The notes under the pieces: generated by a model | Told to the model about the DNA's origin: nothing | Databases searched by the model: none | What the model saw: only the letters and a program-made list of their open reading frames with translations | Program-made: the position numbers and the translations under genes | Shown: positions 44,525 to 53,765 of the stretch, one piece after another | Layout: each line of letters opens with the position of its first letter | Numbering within the stretch: the first letter of the stretch is position 1 | Assembly: GCA_018716975.1 (NCBI GenBank) | Contig: DVJE01000025.1 | Coordinates: forward strand, 21,097 to 85,096 | DNA: 64,000 nucleotides | Reading direction: 5' to 3' | DNA from: Candidatus Gallacutalibacter stercoravium | GTDB taxonomy: Bacteria; Bacillota; Clostridia; Oscillospirales; Acutalibacteraceae

Positions 44525-45601
44525 ATGCAGGAAAAAAAGAAGGTAGTGCGTAAAAAGCACGCAGCCGCGCGCTATGCAGATTCCCGAGGGAAGCAGGGTG
44601 CGGCCGGTGCAAACAAGAAAAAACGTAAGCTTTCCAAAGGGGCAAAAGCGGGCATTATTGCCGCCAGCGTGGTGGTAGTTATTCTTCTAGCGGCTGTGCT
44701 GGGCGTGGCCTATTTATTAAACCGTGTGGATTACCAGCCTTTGGATTCTTTTTCGCTGGTGGACTCCATTGTGGAAGAACCGGAGGAAGTGCCCTCTGAT
44801 GTGCCCATTGTAACCGATCCCGACGCCATGCAATTCGGTACGGGCGATATTATGAGTAGCCCGGATGTGGAGAATATTTTGCTCATCGGCAGCGATACCC
44901 GCGGCGAAGTGTACGGCCGGGCTGATACCATGATTATCCTCTCTATCAATCGGGCTGAGGGAACGCTAAAGATGTCTTCTCTTATGCGCGATATGTATGT
45001 AAAAATACCGGGGCAGGAAGATAACCGCATTAACGCAGCCTATGCTTGGGGCGGCCCGCCGCTGCTGATTGAAACCATTGAGCAAAACTTTCGGGTGCAA
45101 ATAGACCGTTACGTGCGGGTGGACTTTGCCGCCTTTACCCATATGATTGATATGCTGGGCGGCGTGACGGTAACCATAACGGCCGACGAAGCGGCGATTA
45201 TTAACCAGGAATGCGGCACCGCCTACACTGCCGGTAGCCAGCACCTCACCGGTGCGGCCGCGTTGAGCTACTCCCGCATTCGTAAGCTGGACAGCGACTT
45301 TGGACGTACCCAGCGTCAGCGTAACGTGATAGAGGCACTGATTCAGCAGTTTAAAAACTCCAGCCCCACCACGATGATAGGCTTTCTCAACGCTATGCTG
45401 CCCGAGGTGCAAACCGATATGGATAGCGGCAAACTGTTAAGCCTGGCCACAGAGTCGCCCACCATTATGAACTATACCCTATCTCAGTTCCGGCTGCCGA
45501 TGGACGGCGAGTCGGAGTCGGTATCCATTCGTGGGATGTCGGTGCTGGTGCCCGATATCGAAGCCAATAGAGAGGGCTTGCAGCAGTTTATATACGGTTA
45601 A
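44525..45601 (+). CDS. LytR-CpsA-Psr (LCP) family glycopolymer transferase
   Basis: Attaches wall teichoic acid or other polyprenyl-linked glycans to peptidoglycan. A basic cytoplasmic N-terminus (about 1-45), one TM helix (about 45-68), then the LCP domain with NILLIGSDTR, DTMIILSIN, SLMRDMYVKIPG, NAAYAWGGP and ALSYSRIRKLDSDFGRTQRQ, which hold the Asp and Arg residues binding the pyrophosphate. ATG 44525 is preferred because AAAAGGA is 10 bp upstream; ATG 44516 is too close. It follows the sugar transferase. Confidence 0.93.
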   Translation: MQEKKKVVRKKHAAARYADSRGKQGAAGANKKKRKLSKGAKAGIIAASVVVVILLAAVLGVAYLLNRVDYQPLDSFSLVDSIVEEPEEVPSDVPIVTDPDAMQFGTGDIMSSPDVENILLIGSDTRGEVYGRADTMIILSINRAEGTLKMSSLMRDMYVKIPGQEDNRINAAYAWGGPPLLIETIEQNFRVQIDRYVRVDFAAFTHMIDMLGGVTVTITADEAAIINQECGTAYTAGSQHLTGAAALSYSRIRKLDSDFGRTQRQRNVIEALIQQFKNSSPTTMIGFLNAMLPEVQTDMDSGKLLSLATESPTIMNYTLSQFRLPMDGESESVSIRGMSVLVPDIEANREGLQQFIYG

Positions 45602-45639
45602 GGAACGGCTGCCAAACAGCTGACAAACATCATTTCGCA

Positions 45640-45673
45640 AAAAACCCGGCGTTTGAAAGAACGCCGGGTTTTT
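45640..45673. terminator. Bidirectional terminator between LCP and SNF2 genes
   Basis: AAAACCCGGCGTT pairs with AACGCCGGGTTTT around TGAAAG, with T-runs on both strands, between two convergent genes. Confidence 0.9.
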
Positions 45674-45736
45674 GTATGCTGATAATACGGTAGATTGGTT
45701 AAGAAAGATACTGCCCGTTTGGCTGTTTGTTGGCCG

Positions 45737-48700
45737 CTAGCCCAATATGGCCAGCAGCTCCTCTTGCGAAAGAGAAGAGATGGAGACGGCGCCTTCGGTT
45801 ACTACGCTGTCGGCTAGGCTGCGCTTGCTTTCTTGCAGCGCCATAATTTTTTCTTCAATGGTGCCGCGGGCAATCAGCTTGTAAACAGTAACTACGTTTT
45901 GCTGCCCGATGCGGTGGGCCCGGTCGGTAGCCTGGTTTTGTGCGGCCAAGTTCCACCAAGGATCGTAGTGGATGACGATATCCGCCGCGGGTAGGTTCAA
46001 GCCGGTGCCGCCGGCTTTAAGGGATATCAAAAACAGCGGCGTACCGTCGTGGTTAAAGCGCTCCGCCATAGAAACCCGCTCGCTTTTGGGCGTGTCGCCG
46101 GTAAGCAGGTAATAGGGGATGCCTTCCTCCCGCAGACGTTGTTGGATGATGGCCAGCATAGAGGTGAACTGAGAAAACAGCAGCACCTTGTGCCCGCCGC
46201 CGACGGCATTGCGCACGAGCTCCAAGCAGGTTTCCAGCTTAGCCGACTCGCCTAGGTAATCGGTAAAGCATAGGGTGGGATCGCAGCAAATTTGCCGCAA
46301 GCGGGTAAGCTGGGCTAGAATTTGGATTTTGCCGGCGCGGTAATCTTCGCCGCTTTGGCCGCTAATTTGATTTTGCAGCCGTTTGGCCGCCGCCTGGTAA
46401 AGGGCCAGCTGTTCACCCTGCAGGCGGGCAAACACCGTTTTTTCAATTTTAGCGGGCAGCTCCTTGAGCACATCTCGTTTCAACCGCCGCAGCACAAAGG
46501 GGGCGGTGATGCGGTGTAAGCGTTGCAAAGCGCCGGTATCCTCCTGGCGCACAATGGGCAGCTCAAATTCGTTGTGAAAGCGGCTGTAACCCCCCAGCAG
46601 CCCCGGCATCAAAAAGTCAAAGATGCTCCATAGCTCGCTTAACCGGTTTTCAATGGGCGTGCCGGTGAGGGCAAAGCGGGTGACAGCGGCTATCTGTTTG
46701 ACAGCCCGGGCGCTTTGGGTGGCGTGGTTTTTAATAAACTGGGCTTCGTCTATTACCAAAAAACGGAAGGTAAAGGCCTTATAGCAGTCCAGATCCCGTT
46801 TTAACAAATCATAAGAGGTGATGAGCACGTCGCGGTGGGCGCATTGCTCTAAAATGAGGCGCCGGGCCTCCGCTGTGCCCGCCACCACGGCGGTGGTTAG
46901 AGTAGGGGCAAAACGAGAAATCTCTTCCTCCCAGTTATAAATTAAAGAAGCCGGGCACACGATGAGGGAGGGCTTATCGCTTGCGCCTTTGTTTGCCAGC
47001 AAAAGCGCTATCACCTGCAAAGTTTTACCCAAGCCCATGTCATCGGCTAAGATGCCTGCCAACCCGCAGCGATCCAGTGTGGAAAGCCAGTGAAAGCCCG
47101 CCTCTTGATAAGGCCGCAAAACGCCCTTTAGGGCTTTTGGCGGCTCCTCGCCCTGCTGACGCGCTTGGCGCACGGAATCCACCAGGGCCAGAAAGCGGCT
47201 GTCGCGTTGCAGTTGGATGCTGGGGGAACCGGCCAGCAAGGTATCCACAAGAAAAGCGCGGTTTTGCGGCAACTGCAACTTGCCGTTTTGCAGCCGGATT
47301 TGCTCAACGCCCAGCTGCTCGGTCAACTCGCGAAAGGCGTCTAAGCCGCCGTCCTCCAGCGAGAGAAAACGTCCGTCTTTCAGCCGGTGGTACTTTTTGC
47401 GCAGGCGGTGGCTTTCCAACAAGGCGGGCAGCTCTTCTTGCGGAACGCCGGCGGCGGTTACATCCAACTGCAACAGATCCTGGCGTAGCGATACGCCCAC
47501 CGATAGCCGCGGCGCCGGAGCAAGCCGCAGTCGGCGGAATCCGTCGGAGGTGTAAACCTCGCCTAGGGCCATCAACTCCTGCACACCGCTGCGCAGCAGG
47601 CGGAAAATGGCGTCGTCGTGGCGGGCTACCGCGCAGCTTTCTTTGGGATCTACCTGGCTAAAATACCGGCGCAACACCGCCATCAGCCGGTATTCTGCGG
47701 CGGCGTCGCGGTATAATCCCTCCCGATTGGCGCGGCTTAGGGGATTGACCGTGTCGCCCCCATAAGAAATTTGCGGCAAACAGGTAACGGCTCCCCGCCG
47801 GGGTGCATCCAAATAAAAGCTGATTTTAGCCGGAGGAGGCGAAAAATCCTCCAGCGCGATGCCTTCGGCGCACACTTGGGCGTAACGATGTAGCACCGGC
47901 AAAACGCTGGCGCAAAAGGCGGGCAGATCGGTTTCGCTGATAAACAGACCTTCCGGCCGCCCGGCACGAGAAACTTGGGTGAGAAACGCCTTCATTTCAT
48001 AGGTGTATTCCTCATCGCAGCGGTAAAAAAAGCCCTCATGCGGCAGCAACACATAGCAGTGCCGCTGACCTTCCAACGCTGCGAAAACCGGCGTTTGCAC
48101 CAATGCGCCGGCCGGAGCCGCCGTTACCTGAACGGTTAAATGAGGGTTTTTCTCAACCAACCGCACCGAAAAAGGCTCACTGTTTGGCAGCTGCACCTCT
48201 AACTCGCCGCCGGCCATCAAGTCGAAAAAGCCGTCTAAGCTGGAGGGGGTAAGGGTGAGGGTGCGGTCGTTGACCTTGTGCAAAAAAGAGTATGGGTTAA
48301 AATTGCGCTCAATGGCCTTATCCTCAGCGGTTTTTGCCAACACAAATTCCACCAGCGGGCGAGAGGCTTCGTCGAAGGAAGAAATATCGTGCACAAAAGA
48401 AAAATTCTTGCCGTAGTCGGCGCGTTCACGGTTCTGCACCGCCTGCGCAAAGGTGGTGATGTTGCGCACCACGTATTTGCGCGACGCCACCACGCGAAAT
48501 TCCACATCGGCGGCCCCGGCGTTTATCAGCAGCCGGGGTTCCAGGCCGATATTGGCGCCCTGTTCCCGGCTTAGGCTGTTGGCAATGGCCCGTGCGGTAT
48601 AGCTGTTTATCACAGCGCGCAGCAGAGGGGAGGTCTGCTCGGCAGCGGGCGGGGCGTCCATAGGGCGGGGCGCGCCTAGGTTCAGCTGCAGCAAAGCCGC

Positions 48701-48982
48701 CGCAATGTGGCTGCATATGCCGTCTCTGCGGCTGTAATCCGAGCAGGTGCACACGCCCTCCAGCAGAACGCCGCCGCGCATGGTCAGGCGCACCCCATAG
48801 TGGCCTTCGCCGCTTTTGCTGCGCACTGTGGCGGTAACGCGGCAGTTCCCTATGTTGTCAGTCGTTTGATCGGGCGCGGTGCGGTTTTCGGTAATGCGCA
48901 CCAAATTGGCGTGGTAGCTGCGCAGGCCGCGCTGATATATTTCATCGGTATCGCATAAACTGCGTATATCGTCGGCGTTCAC
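45737..48982 (-). CDS. SWIM zinc-finger SNF2-family helicase
   Basis: 1081-residue Swi2/Snf2-type ATPase. A SWIM zinc finger CTCSDYSRRDGICSH lies near residue 80; about 500 residues of a bacterial SNF2-associated domain follow; the motor has LADDMGLGKTLQ (Walker A), IDEAQFIKNHAT (DEAQ box), ALTGTPIENRL, LLFSQFTSML and ATDRAHRIGQ. It should translocate on double-stranded DNA or remodel nucleoprotein; bacterial HepA-like roles include freeing stalled RNA polymerase. The cellular role is not determined by context. Confidence 0.93.
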   Translation of the reverse strand: MNADDIRSLCDTDEIYQRGLRSYHANLVRITENRTAPDQTTDNIGNCRVTATVRSKSGEGHYGVRLTMRGGVLLEGVCTCSDYSRRDGICSHIAAALLQLNLGAPRPMDAPPAAEQTSPLLRAVINSYTARAIANSLSREQGANIGLEPRLLINAGAADVEFRVVASRKYVVRNITTFAQAVQNRERADYGKNFSFVHDISSFDEASRPLVEFVLAKTAEDKAIERNFNPYSFLHKVNDRTLTLTPSSLDGFFDLMAGGELEVQLPNSEPFSVRLVEKNPHLTVQVTAAPAGALVQTPVFAALEGQRHCYVLLPHEGFFYRCDEEYTYEMKAFLTQVSRAGRPEGLFISETDLPAFCASVLPVLHRYAQVCAEGIALEDFSPPPAKISFYLDAPRRGAVTCLPQISYGGDTVNPLSRANREGLYRDAAAEYRLMAVLRRYFSQVDPKESCAVARHDDAIFRLLRSGVQELMALGEVYTSDGFRRLRLAPAPRLSVGVSLRQDLLQLDVTAAGVPQEELPALLESHRLRKKYHRLKDGRFLSLEDGGLDAFRELTEQLGVEQIRLQNGKLQLPQNRAFLVDTLLAGSPSIQLQRDSRFLALVDSVRQARQQGEEPPKALKGVLRPYQEAGFHWLSTLDRCGLAGILADDMGLGKTLQVIALLLANKGASDKPSLIVCPASLIYNWEEEISRFAPTLTTAVVAGTAEARRLILEQCAHRDVLITSYDLLKRDLDCYKAFTFRFLVIDEAQFIKNHATQSARAVKQIAAVTRFALTGTPIENRLSELWSIFDFLMPGLLGGYSRFHNEFELPIVRQEDTGALQRLHRITAPFVLRRLKRDVLKELPAKIEKTVFARLQGEQLALYQAAAKRLQNQISGQSGEDYRAGKIQILAQLTRLRQICCDPTLCFTDYLGESAKLETCLELVRNAVGGGHKVLLFSQFTSMLAIIQQRLREEGIPYYLLTGDTPKSERVSMAERFNHDGTPLFLISLKAGGTGLNLPAADIVIHYDPWWNLAAQNQATDRAHRIGQQNVVTVYKLIARGTIEEKIMALQESKRSLADSVVTEGAVSISSLSQEELLAILG

Positions 48983-49061
48983 ATAATGCCCCCTTCTTTA
49001 TCATCTCATGACGCCGCGGTTTGGGTAAAACAAAAGGCGCCCGTCATGAGCAGCATCCCCT

Positions 49062-49090
49062 ATTATACCACAAAACCGCCCGCATTAGAA
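49062..49090 (-). promoter_or_regulatory. Possible promoter for the SNF2 gene
   Basis: Minus-strand TATAAT (49062-49067) with TTCTAA (49085-49090) 17 bp upstream. An inverted repeat CTCATGACG/CGTCATGAG (49004-49050) lies in the resulting leader. Nothing else is recognised in the rest of the 485-bp gap up to 49333. Confidence 0.45.
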
Positions 49091-49333
49091 GAATAATACG
49101 CGCCCGGTTAACAATAGAAAGCGAAAGTGTTTTCAAAAGAAAATAACCCGTTCCTCTGTAAGGGGTGCCGGTAAAATAGCGAGGATAAGCGGCCGCGCAG
49201 GATAGCGCAAATATCCTTGGGAAAAAACAGTATCCGCCCAATTGCCGCCGCTCTGTGGCAGCCTATGCGGTTTTTGCACCTAATATGCGCTGGGAGCCAA
49301 ACGAACGCAGAGCATAGCGTATATCTGCAAGAG

Positions 49334-49372
49334 AAAAAGCCCCGCCCGCCCCCAAACGGGAGCGGGCGGGAC
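49334..49372 (-). terminator. Terminator of the araBD operon
   Basis: CCCGCCCGC pairs with GCGGGCGGG, with further pairing inside; on the minus strand it is followed by CTTTTTC. It lies about 95 bp after the araD stop. Confidence 0.8.
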
Positions 49373-49467
49373 GAAATACCTGTGGTAAACTTTACGTTTG
49401 CAGCTTTAAAAGGGTGCCTCCGTGGGGCAGCTGGGCAGCTGGCAGCCAAACTGCCCGGCAATAAGCG

Positions 49468-50166
49468 CTATTTCGTGTTTTGCCCGTAATAGGCGCCGGC
49501 GCCGTGCTTGCGCAAAAAGTGTTTATCCAGCAGCTCCTGCTGCATGGGCACTGCGGGCGAGCCGGTTAAGGCTTGGGTGTGCCAAGCCATCATGGCCAGC
49601 TCCTCTAACACCACGGCGTTGTGCACGGCCTCCATGGCGTCTTTGCCCCAGGTAAAGGGACCGTGGCTGTGCACCAACACGGCGGGGATATGGTCGGGAT
49701 TTTTGCCTGCAAAGCGCTCTACAATCACATTGCCGGTCTCTTTTTCATAGGCCCCGCCGATTTCAGCAGGGGTCATGGGACGGGTGCAGGGGATTTCGCC
49801 GTAAAAGTAATCCCCGTGGGTGGTGCCCAGGGCGGGGATCCCCATGCCTGCCTGGGCCCAAATGGTGGCCCAACGGGAGTGGGTGTGCACAATGCCCCCC
49901 AGGTTGGGGAACGCATTGTATAACACGCAGTGGGTGGGCGTGTCGGAAGAGGGATTGAGCTTGCCCTCCACCTTTTCGCCCTGCAGGTTGATTACCACCA
50001 TATCGTCGGGAGTGAGTTCCTCATAGGGCACACCGGAGGGCTTGATGACAAACAGGCCCTTTTCCCGGTCGATGCCCGAAACATTGCCCCAGGTAAACAC
50101 CACCAGGCCGTGGCGGGGCAGTTCCAAGTTGGCCTTGCAAACTTCGGCTTTTAGTTGTTCCAGCAT
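49468..50166 (-). CDS. araD: L-ribulose-5-phosphate 4-epimerase
   Basis: Converts L-ribulose 5-phosphate to D-xylulose 5-phosphate, the last step of L-arabinose catabolism. Class II aldolase fold; zinc ligands in [15 protein letters not shown] and [11 protein letters not shown], plus the conserved [11 protein letters not shown] opening and [10 protein letters not shown]. 232 residues, standard. It lies 80 bp downstream of araB in the same orientation, so the two are probably one transcript. Confidence 0.95.
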   Translation of the reverse strand: MLEQLKAEVCKANLELPRHGLVVFTWGNVSGIDREKGLFVIKPSGVPYEELTPDDMVVINLQGEKVEGKLNPSSDTPTHCVLYNAFPNLGGIVHTHSRWATIWAQAGMGIPALGTTHGDYFYGEIPCTRPMTPAEIGGAYEKETGNVIVERFAGKNPDHIPAVLVHSHGPFTWGKDAMEAVHNAVVLEELAMMAWHTQALTGSPAVPMQQELLDKHFLRKHGAGAYYGQNTK

Positions 50167-50245
50167 GAGTGATACACACCTTTTCTATTGTTCATTTCTT
50201 TTTATCAGCTGTTGATATCGGCTTGTGTGCTCTATTGGCAAGATA

Positions 50246-51919
50246 TCAGGCGTTGCCTTTGCTTTGCGCTTTCAGCGCCTTCAGGCGTTTGAGCACGTTG
50301 TTTTCGCCGCGGCCGAAATAATCATGCAGCGTGCGGTATTCGGCAAACAGCTTGTCGTAAATAGCGGCGTTTTCCGGGTTGGGGGTATAAACCGTATCTT
50401 TTACCCGGCCCAGGGCGCGGGCGGCGTCAAAAATGGTGTCGAATCCGCCGGCGGCTTTTCCCGCCGCCACGGCGCCGAACATAGCCGAACCGTAGGCGGG
50501 GCCTTGGGCGGAACCGGCGATGCGCACGGGCATATTGATAACGTCGGCATAAATTTGCATGGTCATGGGGTCTTTCTGCGAAATGCCGCCCGATGCGTAA
50601 AATTCCTCTACAGCCAAGCCGTGCTCCCGATAATTTTCAATAATCATACGGGTACCGTAGGCGGTGGCCTCAATGAGGGCGCGGTAAATTTCCTCCGGCT
50701 TGGTTTGCAACGTCATGCCCAGCATCACGCCGGACAGATCGGCATCCACCAGCACCGAACGGTTGCCGTTCCACCAATCCAGCGCCAAAAGCCCGCTTTC
50801 GCCGGGGCGCTGCACTTGGGCCTTTTGCCGCAGGAATTGATGAATATTTATCCCTTGAGCTTTGGCTTGCTCGTAATAAGAGGCGGGCAGGCAATTATCG
50901 ATAAACCAAGCAAAGTGATCCCCCACGCAGGACTGGCCCGCTTCGTAACCGTAGTAGCCCGGCAATACGCCGTCGGCCACCACGCCGCACATGCCGGGCA
51001 CCTGCAGCTCCTTTTCGTCTACCATAATATGGCAAGTGGAGGTGCCCATAATGGCCAGCATTTTGCCGGGGCCGTCAATGCCCACCGCAGGCACGCACAC
51101 GTGGGCGTCTACATTGCCCACCGCCACAGGGGTGCCGGGGCACAGCCCAGTTAAACTGGCGGCGGCTTCGGTTATAACCCCCGCGCGGCTGCCCAGGGGC
51201 AGAATGGTGCGGGAAAGTTTTTCATCCACCACATGCTCCATGCGGGGATCCAAGGCCTTGAAAAAGGCGTCGTCGGGGTAACCGGCGTTTTTGTTCCAAA
51301 TGGCTTTGTAACCCGCTGTGCAGGAGTTACGCGTTTCCACGCCGGTTAATTGCCAGATGATCCAGTCGGCGGCCTCTATCCAGCGGTCGGCGGCGGCATA
51401 TACTTGCGGAGCTTCGTCCAACACCTGCCACAGCTTGGGAATGGCCCACTCGGAGGAAATTTTTCCGCCGTAGTTGCCCAGCCACTTTTCGCCCCGGCTG
51501 GCAGCAATTTCGTTGAGCCGGGTGGCTTTATCCTGGGCGGCGTGGTGTTTCCACAGCTTTACATAGGCGTTGGGCTCGCCTTCAAATTCAGGCAGAAAAC
51601 ACAAGGGGGTGCCGTCGGCCTTTACGGGCAACACCGTGCAGGCGGTAAAATCGGCGCCTACGCCGATAACATCGCAGGGGTTGACGCCCGATTCCTTGAG
51701 CACGGCGGGGATGGTGTTGGCCAGCACGCCGATGTAATCCGACGGATGCTGCAACGCCCAATCGGGGGGCAGCTTGGCGCCGTTTGGCAAAGCCTCATCC
51801 ATCACGCCATGGGGGTACTCGTAAACCGAAGACGCCAGCTCCTCGCCGGTGGCCACGTCGATAAGCACCGCCCGGCCGGAGAGGGTGCCGTAATCCAATC
51901 CAATCGCATATCGACCCAT
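50246..51919 (-). CDS. araB: Ribulokinase
   Basis: Phosphorylates L-ribulose to L-ribulose 5-phosphate. FGGY kinase family: N-terminal [21 protein letters not shown], the internal [11 protein letters not shown] region, [16 protein letters not shown] and MGTSTCHIM, and the C-terminal [20 protein letters not shown] nucleotide-binding motif. 557 residues, typical of AraB and longer than xylulokinases. araD follows; araA is not visible in the window. The ATG at 51919 begins 70 bp after a promoter. Confidence 0.95.
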   Translation of the reverse strand: MGRYAIGLDYGTLSGRAVLIDVATGEELASSVYEYPHGVMDEALPNGAKLPPDWALQHPSDYIGVLANTIPAVLKESGVNPCDVIGVGADFTACTVLPVKADGTPLCFLPEFEGEPNAYVKLWKHHAAQDKATRLNEIAASRGEKWLGNYGGKISSEWAIPKLWQVLDEAPQVYAAADRWIEAADWIIWQLTGVETRNSCTAGYKAIWNKNAGYPDDAFFKALDPRMEHVVDEKLSRTILPLGSRAGVITEAAASLTGLCPGTPVAVGNVDAHVCVPAVGIDGPGKMLAIMGTSTCHIMVDEKELQVPGMCGVVADGVLPGYYGYEAGQSCVGDHFAWFIDNCLPASYYEQAKAQGINIHQFLRQKAQVQRPGESGLLALDWWNGNRSVLVDADLSGVMLGMTLQTKPEEIYRALIEATAYGTRMIIENYREHGLAVEEFYASGGISQKDPMTMQIYADVINMPVRIAGSAQGPAYGSAMFGAVAAGKAAGGFDTIFDAARALGRVKDTVYTPNPENAAIYDKLFAEYRTLHDYFGRGENNVLKRLKALKAQSKGNA

Positions 51920-51952
51920 TTAATACGACCTCATTTCCGTTTGATTCGTTTG

Positions 51953-51972
51953 ATGGCGCATTTTATCGCCAT
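51953..51972 (-). promoter_or_regulatory. Palindrome in the araB leader, possible operator
   Basis: ATGGCG and CGCCAT flank 8 nt and lie between the araB promoter and its start codon. The location suits a repressor site or a short leader hairpin. No AraR-type consensus was confirmed. Confidence 0.35.
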
Positions 51973-51990
51973 ATAAAGGATTATGCTATT

Positions 51991-52019
51991 ATCTTAGTAA
52001 AACCGCCGGGGGATTGCAA
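51991..52019 (-). promoter_or_regulatory. Sigma-A-type promoter for araBD
   Basis: Minus-strand TTGCAA (52014-52019) and TAAGAT (51991-51996), 17-bp spacer, about 70 bp ahead of the araB start codon. Confidence 0.65.
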
Positions 52020-52118
52020 GATAAATTCTGTGGCATTAGCGCCCGGCTGCATAGCGATCCTGCTGTTTCGCGGCAGGCGAAAAAGCACAAATGATGATAT
52101 GCCGAAAAAGCAAACATC

Positions 52119-52146
52119 TTGACAGCCTATCCCCCCGGGCTACAAT
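52119..52146 (+). promoter_or_regulatory. Sigma-A-type promoter for the GNAT gene at 52.2 kb
   Basis: TTGACA (52119-52124) and TACAAT (52141-52146), 16-bp spacer, about 50 bp ahead of the GTG start codon. Confidence 0.7.
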
Positions 52147-52197
52147 TAAGGCAGAGCCGGCGTGTGCGCCCGGTTTTCAACAGAAAGGGGCAAGTTT

Positions 52198-52695
52198 GTG
52201 GAATACGAAACGATGAAATTGCAGGACATGACGGAAGAAGCATTTGCCGTTATCAGCCAATGGAAATACGATCCGCCGTATGACATGTATAGCTTTCGGG
52301 GCCGGCCCAACGGCTATTTGGGCAACCGGGATACCTGGGGTAAAGAACAGTTTTGCTTGGTTGACAACGGCCGGGTAGTGGGGCAGGTTTCTTGCCAAAT
52401 GGAGGAGGGAGCCCTTTGGGTGGGCTGGGCGTTGGCGCCGGAGCACTGCTCGCAGAGGAAGGGCCATCTGTTTGTGCAAAAGTGCGTAAAAGAGATTCGA
52501 AAACAAAAGGGGTATTCCGGCCCCTGCCTGTTGCGGGTGGCGGCAAGTAACCAGCGTGCCGTTAAAGCTTATCAAAAAGCAGGTTTTACCTTTTTAAAAG
52601 CGGTGCAAGATGAAGTGGCCTACTCCGGCAAGCAGGAGGATTTTTGGGTGATGCAGCAAAAAGAAGGCAAAACCGGCCGGGCGGCGTGGTGTTAA
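52198..52695 (+). CDS. GNAT-family N-acetyltransferase
   Basis: 165 residues with the GNAT core: FCLVDNGRVVGQVSCQMEEGALWVGWALAPEH, then the acetyl-CoA-binding SQRKGHLFVQKCVKEI and VAASNQRAVKAYQKAGFTFLKAV. The GTG at 52198 lies 7 bp after AAAGGGG. Its stop codon shares TTAA with the stop of the convergent GNAT gene at 52692. Substrate unknown. Confidence 0.85.
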   Translation: MEYETMKLQDMTEEAFAVISQWKYDPPYDMYSFRGRPNGYLGNRDTWGKEQFCLVDNGRVVGQVSCQMEEGALWVGWALAPEHCSQRKGHLFVQKCVKEIRKQKGYSGPCLLRVAASNQRAVKAYQKAGFTFLKAVQDEVAYSGKQEDFWVMQQKEGKTGRAAWC

Positions 52696-53216
52696 GAGCG
52701 GAAGAAGAACACATCCCCCAGCGTGTCGTCATCGTAAGCGGTGCTGGGGCAGGCGGCGGCCAGCTCGTAGTTGCCGTGGGTATATTCGGCGATAACCCTA
52801 TCCCAAAACCGCACCGAGGCTAGGTTTTTGGGGTGCCGTTTTAATTGCCACTGGCCTTTGTGCAGCGCCATGGTTTGCAAAAAAGCCTGCCGTCCCACCC
52901 CGGCGCGGCGGTATTTATACAGCACAAAAAATTCAGCCATCTGAAAGTCGGTTTCACGGCCCTCTACTTCGGGCAAGTTGTTTACCATTACAAAGCCCGC
53001 CAATTGGGGGCTTTCTTGCGGGTTGGGCTGCACCAATATAAAATAGGCCCAGCGGTTCTCCTCCGTCCAGTAGTTGTCTAAATAGTCATAGCCGTAAAGA
53101 CCCAGGGCGTTTACATCCCGGCGGTCATATTGTGAAAACTCATAGTCGTATTTTTCCAGCAGGTTGCGCAAGATCTCCTTTTCTTGTAGCGTAACTTGCC
53201 GCAGGGTAACCTTCAT
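52692..53216 (-). CDS. GNAT-family N-acetyltransferase
   Basis: 174 residues; LAGFVMVNNLPEVEGRETDFQMAEFFVLYKYRRAGVGRQAFLQTM contains the GNAT beta4-alpha3 loop (RRAGVG) and is followed by a KNLASVRFWDRVIAEYT segment typical of the family. It starts on an ATG that overlaps the Nudix stop by 4 bp (ATGA), so it is coupled to that gene. Substrate unknown. Confidence 0.85.
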   Translation of the reverse strand: MKVTLRQVTLQEKEILRNLLEKYDYEFSQYDRRDVNALGLYGYDYLDNYWTEENRWAYFILVQPNPQESPQLAGFVMVNNLPEVEGRETDFQMAEFFVLYKYRRAGVGRQAFLQTMALHKGQWQLKRHPKNLASVRFWDRVIAEYTHGNYELAAACPSTAYDDDTLGDVFFFRS

Positions 53217-53671
53217 AGGGCGTTGCCTCCTTTGTCATCCGTTGTTGCGCCGGCCTTTTGCAGCAGATCCAGCCGGGCCGCTTCGTCAAACAGAATGGGG
53301 GTAATGGCCGGGTAAGTTAGTTGGGGCGGCAGCTTATCAAACAGGGCGGTTTGCGCCATTTCGCTTTGGGGCATTTGCCCAAGGCTGCTGATGCTGGCCA
53401 CAAACACCATGCCGTTGGCCCCCGACTGATCGTCGCCGGCCCGGTAGTCAAAAGCCGGCTCTATTTGATAAGCAAGCGCGCCCGATTCTTCATATAGTTC
53501 CCGCCGGGCGGCGGCAAGGGGCGTTTCGCCCGCCTCGATGTGCCCGCCCTGGGTTTCCCAGGTGGCGCGCTCTTTGTGGCGGCTGAGCAACAATTTGCCG
53601 TTATATTGCGAAAGCACAACGACGTATTTATATTGCTTTAGCGTTCCCAGCGGATAGGTGTGGCACTGCAT
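53213..53671 (-). CDS. Nudix hydrolase
   Basis: 152 residues with a complete Nudix box GGHIEAGETPLAAARRELYEESGA (about 41-64, with both REL and EE metal-binding parts), preceded by a YKYVVVLSQYNGKLLLSRH strand region. It should hydrolyse a nucleoside-diphosphate-linked compound; the specific substrate is unknown. ATG follows AAGAAGGATC. The next gene in the same transcript is a GNAT. Confidence 0.9.
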   Translation of the reverse strand: MQCHTYPLGTLKQYKYVVVLSQYNGKLLLSRHKERATWETQGGHIEAGETPLAAARRELYEESGALAYQIEPAFDYRAGDDQSGANGMVFVASISSLGQMPQSEMAQTALFDKLPPQLTYPAITPILFDEAARLDLLQKAGATTDDKGGNAL

Positions 53672-53703
53672 GGCGGATCCTTCTTTCTCGGTTTATTTTT
53701 TTC

Positions 53704-53732
53704 AGTTTAGCGGCCGCCACTGGGCTTGTCAA
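53704..53732 (-). promoter_or_regulatory. Sigma-A-type promoter for the Nudix-GNAT operon
   Basis: Minus-strand TTGACA (53727-53732) and TAAACT (53704-53709), 17-bp spacer, 33 bp ahead of the Nudix start codon. Confidence 0.75.
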
Positions 53733-53765
53733 GCGGCCAACACAAAGAACAAAAGGAGGATAAAG

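Noticed and set aside
46981..47661. Plus-strand 226-codon frame opposite the SNF2 gene
   Set aside because: Antisense shadow with Arg/Pro/Ala-rich noise sequence and no ribosome binding site.
50225..51154. Plus-strand 309-codon frame opposite araB
   Set aside because: Antisense shadow of araB; His/Gly-rich composition typical of such shadows, no start signal.
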